A DNA stretch of 64,000 nt, taken from positions 174,608-238,607 of the forward strand of contig JAAWDH010000016.1 of the NCBI GenBank assembly GCA_022793675.1, given 5' to 3'. Both the position numbers and the translations under genes were made by a program. A model generated the notes under the pieces. The model made no database searches, was not told the origin of the DNA, and saw only the letters and a program-made list of their open reading frames with translations. This stretch comes from Oscillospiraceae bacterium. Lineage in GTDB: Bacteria > Bacillota > Clostridia > Oscillospirales > Ruminococcaceae. Shown here piece by piece: positions 38,516 through 45,681 of this stretch (position 1 is the first letter of the stretch; every line of letters starts with the position of its first letter).

Positions 38516-39556
38516 TCAGAGCCATGCCGGCGGATTGTCCTGAAAGGGGCGCTTCCAGTAAACTCCGTTTTTCTGCGCCAGCTGCAGCTTCTCCCGTTTG
38601 CTTTGCAGCACCGCTTCATCCATCTGCCGCAGATACCTCGCAGCGCCGATCTGGGCGTCGGAGCCATCGTAATCCTCGCTGATCAGAATATCCAGCATGA
38701 GGCCGGCTAGCGTGCCGTCGCTTCTGTGGTTGGCAAAGAAGCTGTCCAGCTGCTGCTCAAACCGGATACTGCAGCTTTGGATGAGATATTCGCAGAGCTT
38801 TTCCATATCCCAAGCGCCGTCTTGGAAAGGGGTTCGGGCTTCTAACTCCTCCCAGCTCGAAAAATACATTCTGCACCTCCTGCATCCCAGCCGCAGGATG
38901 GTTTCTGCGGCCTCTGCAGCGTTATCAGCCAGCAGGTCTGCGCCTGCTTGAGTAAGTTCTTCCCGCCCCCTGAATCCCCAAGAAACACCCAAGCAGCGCA
39001 CGCCAGCGTTTTTGGCGGTCTGCACGTCGATATCCGAGTCGCCGACAAACAAAACCTCGCGCCTTTTTAAGCGCAGCTGTTCCATCAGCAGATATAGGCC
39101 ATTGGGGGAGGGCTTGCGTTCAACGCCCTCGCGCTGACCGGCCACAAAGTCAAATATGCCGCCGAAAAAATGGGAGACGATCCATTGGACAAAGGTGTCA
39201 GGCTTATTGGAAAGTACCATCAGCCGGAACCCTGCTTTTTGCAGCGAGACGAGCATCTCTAAAATCCCGGGATAAGGCCGCGTCCGGTCAAGGCAGATTT
39301 CCCGATAGCGCCCGTCGTAAAGGTCGTATACCTGTTTAAAAAGGACGGGATAGTCTGCCCGCTTTTCCAGCCCCTTTGGCAGCGCACGCTCAATCAGCTT
39401 TTTCGCCCCGCTCCCTACAAAGTAGCGGTAGGCTTGCTCTTCGTGGGTAGGGTAGCCCGCCTTTTCAAGGGCAAAATTGACGCTGTCCGCCAGATCGCCC
39501 AGCGAATCCAGCAGCGTCCCGTCTAAGTCAAAGACAATCGCAGCAAGATTATCCAT
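38516..39556 (-). CDS. HAD family phosphatase (Gph-like) with an extra C-terminal domain
   Basis: 346 aa. Residues 1-225 form a complete HAD hydrolase of the phosphoglycolate phosphatase type (FDLDGTLLDSLGDL, LSNKPD, RKPSP, VGDSDIDVQTAKNAG). Residues about 230-346 (from MYFSSWEELEARTPF) are not part of that family and I do not recognise them. An AGGAGG site stands six bases before an in-frame ATG at 38869, exactly where the second part begins. The extension may thus be a fused neighbour gene, or may be translated on its own (117 aa). Start 39556 follows AAAGGGG. Confidence 0.85.
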   Translation of the reverse strand: MDNLAAIVFDLDGTLLDSLGDLADSVNFALEKAGYPTHEEQAYRYFVGSGAKKLIERALPKGLEKRADYPVLFKQVYDLYDGRYREICLDRTRPYPGILEMLVSLQKAGFRLMVLSNKPDTFVQWIVSHFFGGIFDFVAGQREGVERKPSPNGLYLLMEQLRLKRREVLFVGDSDIDVQTAKNAGVRCLGVSWGFRGREELTQAGADLLADNAAEAAETILRLGCRRCRMYFSSWEELEARTPFQDGAWDMEKLCEYLIQSCSIRFEQQLDSFFANHRSDGTLAGLMLDILISEDYDGSDAQIGAARYLRQMDEAVLQSKREKLQLAQKNGVYWKRPFQDNPPAWL

Positions 39557-39632
39557 ACGCAGCCCCTTTTCTGTTTTTATCATAAACAAAAGCCATCGCT
39601 GCCGATGGCCCTCATCAGTACGCAAAACCGCC

Positions 39633-39995
39633 AAGCGCTTTTGAAGCACCTCCCTTGGCGCGCTGCCCCCGGCAGACGGCGTCAGCCAACGGCCCCTCCG
39701 CAGCCGCCCTTCCTTTGGCCCGGCGCCGGTTTCCGCCTGCTCCCCAACTTTTTAGCAGGTAGTCCCCAGGCAGCCAAGCCGCCGTACCAAACAGCCGCTT
39801 GCTGACCCTTGTCCTCGTTTCGCCCGCTGGGCGCTACACACCGCAGGAGCGCCGTCAGACGTCCCTGCCGCCGGAAAGCCGAAACCCCCAGCCTGCAGAG
39901 CCGCCCACAGCTGCATCCCGCCGGCCGGCTTTCTGGCAAAGCTTGCCGCTCTGCCGTCCAACGGGCCATTGGAATGTGCTTCAAAAACGCTCAAG
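39633..39995. mobile_element. MITE-like element with imperfect terminal inverted repeats
   Basis: About 360 bp without a convincing gene. The ends are inverted: AAGCGCTTTTGAAGCAC near 39633-39649 and GTGCTTCAAAAACGCTCAAGC at 39975-39995. The similarity continues inwards for about 45 bases with roughly 70 percent match (for example CGGCAGACGG against CGGCAGAGCGG). Very GC-rich and different from the AT-rich flank after 40005. No transposase and no clear target duplication were seen. The rest of the 870-bp gap (40005-40429) holds the pdxY promoter and leader. Confidence 0.45.
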
Positions 39996-40245
39996 CATAG
40001 GCGTCTTGTTATAATATACCATGAAATGGCTAATTTGTAAAGAAAAAATTTTCAGTTCCAGCTCGAAAATGCGAATCTTTGGCAGCTTTTACAGGATAAG
40101 GCATCAATTTTTGTCCTGGTTCTGCTGGCATAGCCAAAAAATCTACCAGACGCATAAAGGGAGCGGGGTTTTGGATACTGGAAATGTATAAAATTACGAA
40201 GCTGTTTTCCCGCTTGGTTTTTTACCCCAGCCGCCTTTGACAACA

Positions 40246-40274
40246 TTGCCAATCCCTGTTTTTTGCGGTATAAT
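40246..40274 (+). promoter_or_regulatory. Promoter of the pyridoxal kinase operon
   Basis: TTGCCA (40246-40251), a 17-base spacer and TATAAT (40269-40274). The leader to the start codon at 40430 is about 150 bases, long enough for regulation, but I see no known riboswitch. Confidence 0.75.
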
Positions 40275-40429
40275 AGCTTTGTGTGATTCGCAGAAAATGC
40301 GCCTGCGCCCTGCCTGTCCCGCTGCATTTGCATATCTGGCGCTTCTAGGCTACAATAAAAGCAACCCTTTTAAAGCAGCGCGGCGGGTTGAATGGGTTTC
40401 GCAGGATATTTTTTCAGGAGGTAACTTTT

Positions 40430-41293
40430 ATGTTGCAGCGTCCCCCCCGCGTCATCGCAATCCATGACCTTTCCGGCTTCGGCCGATGCTCGCTTTCGGT
40501 GATACTGCCGGTCCTGTCGGCTATGAAGGTGCAGGCCTGCCCGGTGGTCACCGGTGTTTTGTCCACCCACACCGGCGGGCTGGGCGAAGTGGCGCTCCGG
40601 GATCTGACCGATTTTATGGAGCCTGCGCTTGAACATTACAAAAGGCTCGAGCTGGAATTTGAGTGCATCTACAGTGGCTGGATGAGCTCTGCCGAGCAGA
40701 TTGAGGCCTGTTTGGATTACCTGGCGGCCTGGCCGAAGGCGTTGGCGGTGGTAGACCCTGTGATGGGCGACCATGGGAAACCCTATAAAACCTACACGCC
40801 GGAAATGTGCAGCCGGATGGCAAAGCTTGCCGCGGCGGCAGACCTGATTACGCCAAACCTTACCGAAGCGGCAATCCTGTTGGGCGAACCCTGCCCGACA
40901 GCGCCGCTGCGTCAATTTGAGGCCAAAGGGATGCTGGCAAGGCTAAGCGAGCAAGGCCCGCGGCTTGTCACGATTACTGGCGTGGAAATGGCCGACGGCA
41001 CAGTGGCCAATCTGGGCTATGACCGGGAACGCGGGGACTATTGGCGGGTAGACTGCCGCTATGTGCCGGCCTCCTACCCCGGCACCGGCGATATTTTCGC
41101 CAGCGTGCTGGTGGGCGGGCTTTTGGGCGGCGACAGCCTGCCGATGGCCATTGAACGGGCCACCCGTTTCCTGGAGGTTGCGGTGCGCACTACCTTCAGC
41201 TACGGCAGCGACACCCGTTACGGCGTGATGCTGGAATCCTGCCTAAGCTTTCTGACGGCCGACCAGGTGCTGGACCGCTACCGGCTGCTTTAA
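40430..41293 (+). CDS. pdxY: Pyridoxamine/pyridoxal kinase
   Basis: Ribokinase-superfamily enzyme, 287 aa, that phosphorylates B6 vitamers for salvage of PLP. Family blocks: IAIHDLSGFGRCSLSVILPVLSAM, VVDPVMGDHGKPYKTYTPEM, DLITPNLTEAAILLG and the catalytic PGTGDIFASVLVGGLL. Start 40430 follows AGGAGG by eight bases. The next gene is an ECF substrate-binding protein, suggesting vitamin uptake plus trapping. Confidence 0.9.
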   Translation: MLQRPPRVIAIHDLSGFGRCSLSVILPVLSAMKVQACPVVTGVLSTHTGGLGEVALRDLTDFMEPALEHYKRLELEFECIYSGWMSSAEQIEACLDYLAAWPKALAVVDPVMGDHGKPYKTYTPEMCSRMAKLAAAADLITPNLTEAAILLGEPCPTAPLRQFEAKGMLARLSEQGPRLVTITGVEMADGTVANLGYDRERGDYWRVDCRYVPASYPGTGDIFASVLVGGLLGGDSLPMAIERATRFLEVAVRTTFSYGSDTRYGVMLESCLSFLTADQVLDRYRLL

Positions 41294-41322
41294 GGGAAAA
41301 CTTCAAAGAGAGGCGATACCTC

Positions 41323-42141
41323 ATGTCTGCTGTTGTCAATCAAAATAAAAAGTTCTTGAAAATGATTGCGGTGGGGCTGATGGCTGCACTGGTTTTTGCA
41401 GGGAATTATTTGCAGATCAAAATCCCTGTTTCTATTGGGAGCGTCACCCGGATCCACCTGGGCAATTCGATGTGCCTGCTGGCGGGGCTGCTGTTCGGGC
41501 CGGGGGCAGGCGGGCTGGCTTCCGGTATCGGCGCGGGGCTTTACGATCTGTTTGACCCGATTTACATCCTCTCCGCTCCCTACACGTTCTGTTCTAAGTT
41601 TGCGATGGGTTTTATCGCAGGGCTTTTGAACCGCCGGTTTGCTGAGAAGGAAGGGCATTACCGCCCAGCTGGGGTTATCCTGTCGGGTGTGGCCGGACAG
41701 GTTGTTTATATCTTCCTTTATCTGCTGAAGTCTTACGCTGCGCTGCGGCTGGTGGGGACTGCGCCCAACGCTGCGCTGATTGCAGTTGCGCCCAAAATTG
41801 CAACATCCTTTGTCAATGCGGCTGCGGCGGTGGTCATTTCTGTGCCGCTGTTTTTTGCGCTGGACAAGGCGCTGCGCCGCACCGGGTTTTATACGCTGAT
41901 CCATGCCCAAAAGGCTGAAAAGGGCAGTTATTGGAACCCGGTTACCGGGATGCTGGCCGCCTACTGCTGCCTGATTACGCTGGTGTTCGCAATCTATCTG
42001 GGGTCGGTCAACAACATCCGCAAAGCTGAAGCCGAAAAAGAGGCTGCTGTCGCGTCGCAGCTGGCCGATTATGAGGCAAAGCTTCAGTATCTTGCCGACG
42101 AGCTGAACGTTACGCTGCCGGAGACGGAACCGGAAGGCTGA
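41323..42141 (+). CDS. ECF transporter S component, probably for vitamin B6
   Basis: 272 aa, five to seven membrane helices. The N-terminal half (VGLMAALVFAGNYLQIKIP, then TRIHLGNSMCLLAGLLFGPGAGGLASGIG) is typical of S components, which capture a vitamin and dock with the EcfAAT module. A B6-like substrate is inferred from the pyridoxal kinase 29 bases upstream, as in PdxU-type systems. The last 70 residues (extra helix and a charged coiled coil from about 225) extend beyond the usual length. No EcfA/T genes here. Confidence 0.85.
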   Translation: MSAVVNQNKKFLKMIAVGLMAALVFAGNYLQIKIPVSIGSVTRIHLGNSMCLLAGLLFGPGAGGLASGIGAGLYDLFDPIYILSAPYTFCSKFAMGFIAGLLNRRFAEKEGHYRPAGVILSGVAGQVVYIFLYLLKSYAALRLVGTAPNAALIAVAPKIATSFVNAAAAVVISVPLFFALDKALRRTGFYTLIHAQKAEKGSYWNPVTGMLAAYCCLITLVFAIYLGSVNNIRKAEAEKEAAVASQLADYEAKLQYLADELNVTLPETEPEG

Positions 42142-42198
42142 GCAAAACAAAACCTTCCTTCCGGATTCGCCCAAAGCAGGATTTGAGGGAAGATAAAT

Positions 42199-42696
42199 AT
42201 GCCAGTGACAGATAGCCAATATGGCAGAACCATAACAGAAACCAGGCGTCTTCTCATCTGGGAAATGGTTCCGTCTGACTTCGACGCACTGTGCAGAATA
42301 TTGTGCGACGAAGAAGCCATGCGCGCCGCTTATGGGAACACATTCAGCATAGAAGAGGCGCGAAACTGGATGAATAGGCATTTCAAAAGATATGAAACGT
42401 ATGGTTTCGGCCTTTGGGCTGTGGTATTAAAAGAGACTGGTGAAATGATTGGCCAATGTGGGTTAACCATGCAAAGCTGGCGGGAAAAAGAACTTTTAGA
42501 AATAGGATATCTGTTCCAGAAGGCCTGTTGGCACAAAGGCTATGCCGCAGAAGCGGCGGCCTGCAGGGACTATGCTTTCTCTGCCCTTCATGCAGACCGT
42601 GTCTATTCTATCATTAGAGATACCCATACGGCTTCCCAAAATGTCGCGGTGCGAAACGGCATGAAAATTGTCGAAAGAAGCTGCGCAATGTGCTGA
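42199..42696 (+). CDS. GNAT family N-acetyltransferase, possibly C-terminally altered
   Basis: 165 aa, RimJ/RimL-like. ETRRLLIWEMVPSDFDALC at the N-terminus, LEIGYLFQKACWHKGYAAEA with the acetyl-CoA loop, and ASQNVAVRNGMKIVE near the end. Relatives usually carry about ten more residues after the last motif; here the protein stops at RSCAMC, so the 3' end may be frayed. Substrate unknown. Lower GC than its neighbours. Confidence 0.8.
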   Translation: MPVTDSQYGRTITETRRLLIWEMVPSDFDALCRILCDEEAMRAAYGNTFSIEEARNWMNRHFKRYETYGFGLWAVVLKETGEMIGQCGLTMQSWREKELLEIGYLFQKACWHKGYAAEAAACRDYAFSALHADRVYSIIRDTHTASQNVAVRNGMKIVERSCAMC

Positions 42697-42799
42697 ATAC
42701 GCGGAAAAAGGAACTGGCTGCGAAGGCTTGAAACTGTCAAAAAAAGGTATTGCTTTTTTGAGAATATCCGCCGCATAGATGGTTACAATACTACTGCCG

Positions 42800-42960
42800 A
42801 CGCGAAAGGAACCTTTCAGCGCACGGCAAAGCCCAAAGGCAGGACGCTTTGCGGGCAACCCGAACCGGACTCTCCGGCAGAGTCCCCGGCGGCAAGCCTG
42901 TTTTACCGGTCCGTGAAGATGGGCGCCGGCCCCCGCGGCCGGTAAAAACCTCCGTCCTTA
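42800..42960 (+). ncRNA. Candidate structured RNA upstream of the SASP gene
   Basis: Four hairpins lie in about 145 bases: AAAGG-AA-CCTTT (42806-42817); GCAAAGC / GCTTTGC (42826-42852); GGACTCT-CCGGC-AGAGTCC (42867-42885); and TTTTACCGG / CCGGTAAAA (42901-42947). No coding frame here has a ribosome binding site. It does not match a riboswitch class I know. It could be the leader of the SASP mRNA or a separate RNA. Orientation is assumed from the downstream gene. Confidence 0.45.
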
Positions 42961-43010
42961 TTGCTCCTTTGGGAATAAAGTTTCATGTGCAAAAAAGGAG
43001 TAATTTGATT

Positions 43011-43205
43011 ATGAAAAGCAATAACAATATCGTTGTCCCTGAAGCTAAGCAGGCTATGGAAAAGTTCAAGATGGAAGCTGCCAACGAGGTTGGCGTTTCC
43101 CTGAAGCAGGGCTATAACGGCGACCTGACTTCCCGCGAGGCTGGCTCTATTGGCGGCCAGATGGTCAAAAAGATGATTGAGAGCTACGAAAACTCGATCA
43201 AATAA
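43011..43205 (+). CDS. Alpha/beta-type small acid-soluble spore protein
   Basis: 64 aa. Coats and protects DNA in the dormant spore and is degraded at germination. Contains the spore-protease region KFKMEAANEVGV and the DNA-binding block GDLTSREAGSIGGQMVKKMI. AAGGAG precedes the ATG; a longer upstream frame is not supported. Normally transcribed by sigma G in the forespore; I cannot point to a clear sigma-G promoter close by. A strong terminator follows. Confidence 0.95.
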   Translation: MKSNNNIVVPEAKQAMEKFKMEAANEVGVSLKQGYNGDLTSREAGSIGGQMVKKMIESYENSIK

Positions 43206-43226
43206 CTTCCCCCTCTGAGCAAATGG

Positions 43227-43259
43227 CCCCTGCCCCGGAATACCGGGGCAGGGGTTTTT
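43227..43259. terminator. Terminator after the SASP gene
   Basis: Perfect 12-bp stem CCCCTGCCCCGG-AATA-CCGGGGCAGGGG and TTTTT. It also touches the 3' end of the convergent lipoprotein gene. Confidence 0.93.
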
Positions 43260-44017
43260 CATGATTGGGCGTTATAAAGGATTGCTGCCGGAAAGCCGTC
43301 AAAATAGAGATAGGGGTCTTCATCCTCTTCATTATCATAATAGAGGGTAATACGGCTTAACGGAGCGTCCATCAGCGCTTTAGCGGCTTCCTCCCCAAGG
43401 GCCTCCCCGACAACTGCGGCCGCCTCGGCGATTTTTTCCTGCGGCGCGTCCGCAGGCAGGGCGGCAAGGGTCGCGTCACAGTACCAGCTGGCGGTCTTCC
43501 AGCCGCCGTGTTCATCCTGATATTCGCCTTCCTCAAAATTGACGTTATAGAGCGCCCGGCGGTTATACTCATCTATCAGCTCGCCGATATCCAGGCGGTA
43601 ATAGGAATCGTCGTCTGCGTCGGCGTCAGCCGGGCGGGTATAGTATTCCGGCACCTCATTGAAAGTAATTTTCATGCCGTAGACGCCGGTATAAAGGCCG
43701 CTGCCGTAAAGGTCCTTGCCGGCGTAGAGTTCTGTTTCCACATAAATCCCGAACATCCGGGTTACCCGCGAGATCTCATAGCCGAAAGTGCCCTCCGGCA
43801 GGCTGGAGCCCATCCGGCTGGGTTCCAGCCGGTCGACCTGCCGCCTGGAAAGCCCCAGATGATACATCATCCGCGCCGGCGTGCAGCCCCATTCCAAATT
43901 CTGATAGCTGTCATAGCCATAAGTGTCCATATAAAGCTCGGACTGGCCGCAGGAACAGAGCGCAAGCAGCGCCGCCGCCGCGCACCACAGCCGCCCTTTC
44001 TTGAAAAGCTTCGCCAT
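43259..44017 (-). CDS. Predicted lipoprotein, unknown function
   Basis: 252 aa. A signal peptide with a lipobox (MAKLFKKGRLW, then AAAALLALCSCG; lipidated Cys in LALC) is followed by an acidic, aromatic-rich extracellular part (VPEYYTRPADADADDDSYYRL). I do not recognise a domain. An ATG at 44032, two bases after the upstream stop, is an alternative start. It is downstream of, and probably co-transcribed with, the YjbR gene. Confidence 0.7.
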   Translation of the reverse strand: MAKLFKKGRLWCAAAALLALCSCGQSELYMDTYGYDSYQNLEWGCTPARMMYHLGLSRRQVDRLEPSRMGSSLPEGTFGYEISRVTRMFGIYVETELYAGKDLYGSGLYTGVYGMKITFNEVPEYYTRPADADADDDSYYRLDIGELIDEYNRRALYNVNFEEGEYQDEHGGWKTASWYCDATLAALPADAPQEKIAEAAAVVGEALGEEAAKALMDAPLSRITLYYDNEEDEDPYLYFDGFPAAILYNAQS

Positions 44018-44034
44018 TGCTGGTATCCACATCC

Positions 44035-44457
44035 TTACTGCGGGGAAACGCCGGACGCAATTTCCTCCTGCTGCTTTTTGGTGAGTTTGGAAAAGATCAG
44101 CCCATAGGCTTTGTCAGCCAGCGCTTTCACCTGCTCATCCGACGGGAAGTCCCCCTCCGGCGCTTCCGCCAGCCGGTCGCGCTCTGGTACGGCCGCAAGG
44201 TCAAACCAGAGGGTCAGGAAGGCTTTTTTATTGGTATAATAGCCTGGCGCGGCGGCCTTGTACCGCTGGCGCAGCGCATCAATATCCAGCTCGCTGCAAC
44301 GCAGGGTCAGCGCGTGGGCTTCCCCGCCTTCACCCGACAGGGCAGCATGGGCAAAGGACTTGCCGCCGACAAAATAACGCAGCCACTGCCATTCGGGTTT
44401 ATATTCCACCGTCACGCCAGGTTTTGCCCGGACATACCCGTCAAACCATTCGTACAT
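44035..44457 (-). CDS. MmcQ/YjbR family protein
   Basis: 140 aa. Fold of the YjbR/MmcQ family (phosphotransfer-like 'double-wing' DNA-binding fold): EWQWLRYFVGGKSFAHAALSG, LTLRCSELDIDALRQRY and PGYYTNKKAFLTLWFD correspond to the conserved lysine-tryptophan-rich core. Function unknown; DNA binding has been suggested for relatives. Confidence 0.8.
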   Translation of the reverse strand: MYEWFDGYVRAKPGVTVEYKPEWQWLRYFVGGKSFAHAALSGEGGEAHALTLRCSELDIDALRQRYKAAAPGYYTNKKAFLTLWFDLAAVPERDRLAEAPEGDFPSDEQVKALADKAYGLIFSKLTKKQQEEIASGVSPQ

Positions 44458-44482
44458 TGGAACTCCTTTTCTGCTTACGGGG

Positions 44483-45649
44483 TTAGCCCCGGATGCTTAA
44501 AAGCTTCTGTTTGAGGTCGGTTTCCAGCTTAGCCAGCTCGGCTTCGGCCTCGACCCGCTTCTGATGCCCCTCCTGCTGGATGCGCATCACCTCATCAAGG
44601 GTGGTGATCAGGCTCTCGTTGGTCATCCGCAGGGTCTCCATATCGACGATGCCGCGTTCCGACTCACGGGCGGTCTCGATGGTGGCCATTTTGAGGGCTT
44701 CGGCGTTCTTTTTCAGCAGCTCGTTGGTCAAGTCGGTGACCTGCCGCTGGGCAGCGGCGGCCTGCTGGGAATGCTCCACCCCCAGCGCCAGCACCATCTG
44801 GCTTTTCCAAAGGGGGATGGTGTTGACCAGCGTCGACTGGATTTTGTCGACCATCAAGGTATCGTTGTTTTGGATCAGCCGGATCTGGGGGGCCATTTGG
44901 ATAGAAATCATCCGGGTCAGCTCCAGGTCATGCAGCTTCTTCTCAAAACGGTTGCAGAGGTTCATCAGGTCGTTGGCCGCCTGGGCGTCCTCCGGCAGGC
45001 CGCTTTGCTGGGCCTTGGCCTGCAGCTGGGCGAGATCCTGCTCGCGGACCATCTGCAATTTCTTCTTGCCGGCCAGGATGTACATACAAAGCTCTTTATA
45101 GTAGGCAATGTTCAGCTCGTACATCTGGTCAAGCAGGGCAATGTCTTTCATCAGCGTCACCTGATGGCCTTCCAGCACATTGCAGATCTTGTTGACGTTG
45201 GTTTCGGCGTGGTCATATTTGGCGCGCATGGCGGTAACGCGGTTGGAGGTCTTCTTAAAGAAGCCGAAAAGGCCCTTTTCCTCCTCGGCGTCAAAGCTTT
45301 TCAGCTCGGTGACGACGCCAGCCAGCATATCGCCTACTTCGCCTAGGTCCTTGGTGCGCACGCTGCCCAGCATATTTTCAGAAAAGTCGGCGATTTTTTT
45401 CTGAGCGCCGGCGCCGTATTGGGTGATCATGGTCGAGTCACGGATTTCAATCTTGGGGATAAAGTCTTCCACCATCTTCCGCTCCGCCTCGCTCAGCGAA
45501 GCGGCGGGGTCAGGCGCAGCAGGGCTTTGCACCGGCGCAGCTGCGGCGGGTGCAGGGGCAGGGGCCGCAGCGGGTGCGGGCGCTATCTCCGCAAAAGGGT
45601 CCAGCGTCAGCTGGGGCCGTGCGGCCTGAGGGGTTTCAAGTTCAGCCAT
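44483..45649 (-). CDS. telA: Toxic anion resistance protein TelA/KlaA family
   Basis: 388 aa, cytoplasmic. A low-complexity Ala/Pro N-terminus (about 1-50) is followed by the TelA domain, largely helical and coiled coil (IPKIEIRDSTMITQYGAGAQ, then QMAPQIRLIQNNDTLMVDKI, then NTIPLWKSQMVLALGV). First described in tellurite resistance; in many Firmicutes it lies beside an XpaC-like gene, as here, and probably acts in envelope stress. It follows the XpaC-like gene by 32 bases. Confidence 0.92.
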   Translation of the reverse strand: MAELETPQAARPQLTLDPFAEIAPAPAAAPAPAPAAAAPVQSPAAPDPAASLSEAERKMVEDFIPKIEIRDSTMITQYGAGAQKKIADFSENMLGSVRTKDLGEVGDMLAGVVTELKSFDAEEEKGLFGFFKKTSNRVTAMRAKYDHAETNVNKICNVLEGHQVTLMKDIALLDQMYELNIAYYKELCMYILAGKKKLQMVREQDLAQLQAKAQQSGLPEDAQAANDLMNLCNRFEKKLHDLELTRMISIQMAPQIRLIQNNDTLMVDKIQSTLVNTIPLWKSQMVLALGVEHSQQAAAAQRQVTDLTNELLKKNAEALKMATIETARESERGIVDMETLRMTNESLITTLDEVMRIQQEGHQKRVEAEAELAKLETDLKQKLLSIRG

Positions 45650-45681
45650 GGGTCATTCCTCCTTGAGTTATGGGGATTATC

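Noticed and set aside
39682..39994. Overlapping frames of 80-100 codons on the minus strand inside the MITE-like element
   Set aside because: No ribosome binding sites; Ala/Gly/Arg-rich composition is what GC-rich noncoding DNA gives.
41290..42381. 363-codon open frame on the minus strand
   Set aside because: Antisense shadow of the ECF S component and GNAT genes.
42820..42900. Cyclic-di-GMP (GEMM) riboswitch
   Set aside because: GGACGC and a GCAAA word are present, but the tetraloop/receptor order and the closing GG-CC stem are not.
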